DNA of 7,514 bases from Fimbriiglobus sp043785105 (GTDB lineage Bacteria; Planctomycetota; Planctomycetia; Gemmatales; Gemmataceae). Below, piece by piece: positions 5,704-7,514 of this stretch. The stretch covers positions 1 to 7,514 of the forward strand of contig JAYVXO010000051.1 of NCBI GenBank assembly GCA_043785105.1. Direction: 5' to 3'. Below the pieces are notes generated by a model. It worked only from the letters and a program-made list of their open reading frames with translations. It made no database searches and had not been told where the DNA came from. The position numbers and the translations under genes are program-made. The first letter of the stretch is position 1, and each line of letters begins with the position of its first letter.

Positions 5704-5773
5704 CGCAGAACGGTGGGAGGCAGAGTGCGAGGAAATCTTATGGTGACGTGCGTAGTCCTTCAACCAGTTCACC

Positions 5774-7078
5774 CTAGGAAGCGGTGAGAGAAGCGGCGGG
5801 GGAAGCGGTTCGACGCATCAACCAGGTCAGGCCGATTACCAACACGATGATCGCCCAGAACGCATTGCCCCATGCTTGGATCACGTGCGGTCGATCGTTC
5901 GGCGTGCCAATGGCGATGAGCAGCATTGTGAGGGTGAGCGTGCCCCAACTGACCCAGCGGACCGTGCGATCTGGTCCCGTCATGCCGTGGTGAATTAGCA
6001 GCGTGACGGGGTAGAGTAGCCAGACGAAATAGTAGGTGTAGGCAATCGGCGAAGCGATAATCATTAGCGAGATGAGAATCGCGGTCTCGGCGGTGTCGGA
6101 GTCGAGGGTGCGCCGACGTATCGGCGGCATTGCAACAAGATAAGCGAGGCCGATGAGTGCCGCGATTCCGGCGATGACAACGGTCGCTTGCTTGAAGTCC
6201 AAATTCAACACGTTGACGCGAACGGGCGGCCCGAGTTCCACCGCATCGCCATCGGCGTCCACAGGCCGTAGAAAACGGTGACCCACGGCGAGCAGCGATT
6301 GGTTCTTCCACCCTAGTGCCTGTTCGGGGCGTTGGCTAAACCCGTCGTCGCCGTGCCGCAGGAACATGCCTTCAAACCACGTTTGCAAGTCAGTCAGGTT
6401 CCGCTCGAACCCCCGAATCGGCGCCGGAACAAGAACCAAGAACACGATCAGGCTCAGCACCATCGACCCTGCCGCCAGCCAGTACCGGCGCCACAACAGG
6501 TAGCAAATCACGACGATCGGGAAGGCTTTGATCGCGGTCGCCAGTGCGAACAGTACGCCTGCCCAGCCGCCGCGATTTTCACGCAAGCACACCAACCCGC
6601 CCAGCATCAACGCCAGTAGAAACAGGTTCGGCTGGCCGATGAACATCATCTCGTACACGCCCCACAAACACACGACCGACGGCCACCCCCAGAGCGTCCA
6701 GTGAATCCGTTCGGTACCGGCAACTAGCCGAATGGATAACCGAACTGCGGCGTACCAACTGATCGCGTTCAACACGACCAATACCAGCACGCTGCCCATT
6801 TTGCCCAGCGAACTCGGTATCGCCAGAAGTATCGCCGCGAACGGGGGGTACAGAAACGGGAACGGGTCGTCGGCGCTCCGGAGGTAAAGGTCTTCGCCGT
6901 GTAGTACCCACTGGCCGACGTCGTACCACAGCGGGTAATCTTTGTTCCCGCTGCCCTTCAACTGGGTCGAAATCGGGAACGCGGCCAGAACGAGATTCGT
7001 GACGATGAACGCCCCGATCGCCCAGGCGCGAAAGCGAGGCGTCATCACAAACTCAGCGGGCAAAGCAGTTTTGGGCAT
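5774..7078 (-). CDS. GT87/DUF2029-like integral membrane glycosyltransferase
   Basis: The 434-aa protein is polytopic, with about nine to eleven hydrophobic segments (for example 18-36, 79-90, 96-118, 150-165, 172-195, 200-218, 297-316, 332-363, 377-391, 405-421). It fits the GT87 family, which transfers a sugar (mannose in mycobacterial PimE) from a polyprenyl-phosphate donor on the outer face of the membrane. Family-like features are the first periplasmic loop with DYPLWYDVGQWVL (Asp47 or Asp53 as catalytic candidate), FPFLYPPF at 73-80, GQPN at 148-151, AIKAFP at 182-187 and ASPIAYTYYFVWLLYP at 342-357. The substrate is unknown. The start at 7078 has no Shine-Dalgarno site; the ATG at 7045 (residue 12) is a possible alternative. 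A hairpin with T-tract lies 12 bp upstream. ilvH follows 84 bp downstream. Confidence 0.85.
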   Translation of the reverse strand: MPKTALPAEFVMTPRFRAWAIGAFIVTNLVLAAFPISTQLKGSGNKDYPLWYDVGQWVLHGEDLYLRSADDPFPFLYPPFAAILLAIPSSLGKMGSVLVLVVLNAISWYAAVRLSIRLVAGTERIHWTLWGWPSVVCLWGVYEMMFIGQPNLFLLALMLGGLVCLRENRGGWAGVLFALATAIKAFPIVVICYLLWRRYWLAAGSMVLSLIVFLVLVPAPIRGFERNLTDLQTWFEGMFLRHGDDGFSQRPEQALGWKNQSLLAVGHRFLRPVDADGDAVELGPPVRVNVLNLDFKQATVVIAGIAALIGLAYLVAMPPIRRRTLDSDTAETAILISLMIIASPIAYTYYFVWLLYPVTLLIHHGMTGPDRTVRWVSWGTLTLTMLLIAIGTPNDRPHVIQAWGNAFWAIIVLVIGLTWLMRRTASPAASLTAS

Positions 7079-7090
7079 AGTACGACGTGG

Positions 7091-7133
7091 AAAAACCCCA
7101 CCGTACCTAAGCCGAGGCCAAGGTACGGTGGGG
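7091..7133 (-). terminator. Hairpin with T-tract just before the glycosyltransferase gene
   Basis: CCCCACCGTACCT (7096-7108) and AGGTACGGTGGGG (7121-7133) form a perfect 13-bp stem with a 12-base loop. Read on the minus strand, the stem is followed by five T (complement of 7091-7095), so it has the form of an intrinsic terminator for minus-strand transcription. It ends only 12 bp before the ATG at 7078. No minus-strand protein gene ends upstream of it in the window. It may therefore be an attenuator in the glycosyltransferase leader or the end of a small RNA. It may also end a gene beyond 7514, though the repeats in between make this less likely. Confidence 0.8.
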
Positions 7134-7162
7134 CCGGAACAGAGAAGAGGCAGAACCCGCTG

Positions 7163-7194
7163 ATAATACTGCAGGCCATCCCCCGAATTGTCAA
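7163..7194 (-). promoter_or_regulatory. Candidate sigma-70-type promoter upstream of the hairpin
   Basis: On the minus strand a perfect -35 TTGACA (7189-7194) is followed by two -10 candidates: TATTAT (7163-7168, five of six consensus bases but 20-bp spacing) or CAGTAT (7166-7171, weaker but 17-bp spacing). Transcription would start near 7155 and reach the hairpin at 7133 within about 20 bases. The match is suggestive only, since planctomycete promoter rules are poorly known. Confidence 0.4.
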
Positions 7195-7260
7195 TGCCGA
7201 TTTTTTCGGGACGCTTGCCTGGGGTGCAAACAAATTCTCTGGGCCTCCTAAAACCTATTC

Positions 7261-7291
7261 ACCACAGAGGGCACAGAGAGCCACAGAGGAA
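7261..7291. repeat. Three-copy 10-bp tandem repeat of CCACAGAG type
   Basis: Three units of the form nCACAGAGnn follow each other with exact 10-bp spacing (CACAGAG at 7263, 7273 and 7283). From memory, degenerate CACAGAG arrays are widespread between genes in many environmental bacterial genomes. There are no spacers, so it is not a CRISPR array. No function is evident. Confidence 0.65.
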
Positions 7292-7352
7292 ACCGGGTAA
7301 GCGTCACGGAACTTGGTGTAAAATTTGTTCACGATTGCAGCAGACTGGTTTT

Positions 7353-7413
7353 CAACCCCAACGGGGTTGTTCCATTAGCCCAGGGTTGCGGGCCGAAGGT
7401 CCGTTACCCTGGG
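7353..7413. repeat. Two adjacent REP-like hairpins
   Basis: First, CAACCCC (7353-7359) pairs with GGGGTTG (7363-7369) around a 3-base loop. Second, CCCAGGGT (7379-7386) pairs with ACCCTGGG (7406-7413), enclosing an inner stem CGGGCC-GAA-GGTCCG (7389-7403). The pair, joined by TTCCATTAG, resembles a dispersed repeat I associate with Planctomycetes and Verrucomicrobia. REP-type hairpins of this kind are often mobilised by RAYT (Y1 transposase) proteins, but none is encoded here. Confidence 0.65.
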
Positions 7414-7514
7414 ACGCTTCCGCACATTTCCAATCGCCGTCCGTGGGCGGAAGCGTCCCAAGGTGGATGCGTCCGGGGTATGAGTACGGGTTCCCAGGGC
7501 GGAAGTTTCCCAGG
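7410..7514. repeat. Inverted and direct copies of a GCGGAAGCGTCCCA unit
   Basis: TGGGACGCTTCCGC (7410-7423) and GCGGAAGCGTCCCA (7447-7460) are perfect 14-bp inverted copies around a 23-base loop. A diverged direct copy, GCGGAAGTTTCCCAGG, lies at 7499-7514 and is cut by the window edge. The first copy overlaps the preceding REP-like hairpin by four bases, so the units interlock. This looks like the start of a larger repeat array extending beyond the window. Confidence 0.7.

Larger units (their letters stand above)
7134..7514. other. Gene-free intergenic stretch rich in repeats
   Basis: I find no credible protein gene on either strand. A 62-codon minus frame at 7045-7233 overlaps the promoter-like site, the hairpin and the glycosyltransferase start and has an unconvincing translation. 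The stretch holds the candidate promoter (7163-7194), a CACAGAG tandem repeat, and a run of palindromic units that continues past the window edge. Confidence 0.6.

Noticed and set aside
5769..6311. Minus-strand frame of 180 codons inside the glycosyltransferase
   Set aside because: It is an alternative frame of a clear membrane protein, rich in Arg and His with no domain.
7045..7233. Minus-strand frame of 62 codons with hydrophobic stretches
   Set aside because: It runs through the promoter-like site, the hairpin and into the glycosyltransferase start. The hydrophobic character comes from the hairpin bases, and there is no binding site.
7261..7291. Possible CRISPR array
   Set aside because: The units are 10 bp and directly adjacent with no spacers, and no cas gene is present.

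Overview
The window looks like a piece of a planctomycete chromosome, most likely from the Gemmataceae. This rests on gene content and style: an FHA-domain protein with a helical N-terminal half, a membrane-anchored coiled-coil protein, several conserved-looking proteins of no known family, weak or absent Shine-Dalgarno sites at several starts, moderately high GC, and intergenic DNA full of short palindromic and degenerate tandem repeats. It is an inference from pattern, not from a database match.

Layout. Bases 1-57 are the 3' end of a plus-strand gene. Nine bases after its stop comes a 97-bp imperfect palindrome (67-163) with the architecture of an integron attC site, although one of its core boxes is altered. 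At 315-510 lies a decayed gene start: ribosome binding site, signal peptide and the lead-in of a secreted thioredoxin-like (TlpA/redoxin) protein, with a frameshift in a C-run and no catalytic domain. Two minus-strand genes follow: a 506-aa FHA protein (612-2132) and a membrane-anchored coiled-coil protein (2296-3072), separated by a strong intrinsic terminator.

Bases 3073-3673 hold no convincing gene but contain a ~200-bp nested inverted repeat built from CACGAA-type units. A possible 70-aa minus-strand gene (3674-3886) diverges from a 293-aa plus-strand gene of unknown function (3965-4846), which has a textbook ribosome binding site. A perfect 30-bp palindrome at 4856-4885 separates that gene from a convergent minus-strand group: a 434-aa GT87/DUF2029-like membrane glycosyltransferase (5774-7078), ilvH, the acetolactate synthase regulatory subunit (5192-5689), and a 100-aa protein of unknown function (4893-5195) whose start overlaps the ilvH stop (ATGA).

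The glycosyltransferase is preceded by a hairpin with a T-tract only 12 bp before its start codon, with a TTGACA box further upstream. This could be an attenuator leader or a small RNA gene. The last ~250 bases are a cluster of repeats: a 10-bp tandem CACAGAG repeat followed by several palindromic REP-like units.

The genes do not form one pathway. ilvH serves branched-chain amino-acid synthesis, the glycosyltransferase presumably acts on envelope glycans, and the FHA and coiled-coil proteins look like envelope-associated scaffold or signalling proteins. The most interesting points are the attC-like site at the left edge, the possible leader/sRNA before the glycosyltransferase, the translationally coupled unknown partner of ilvH, and the small ORF that contains a 15-bp hairpin.
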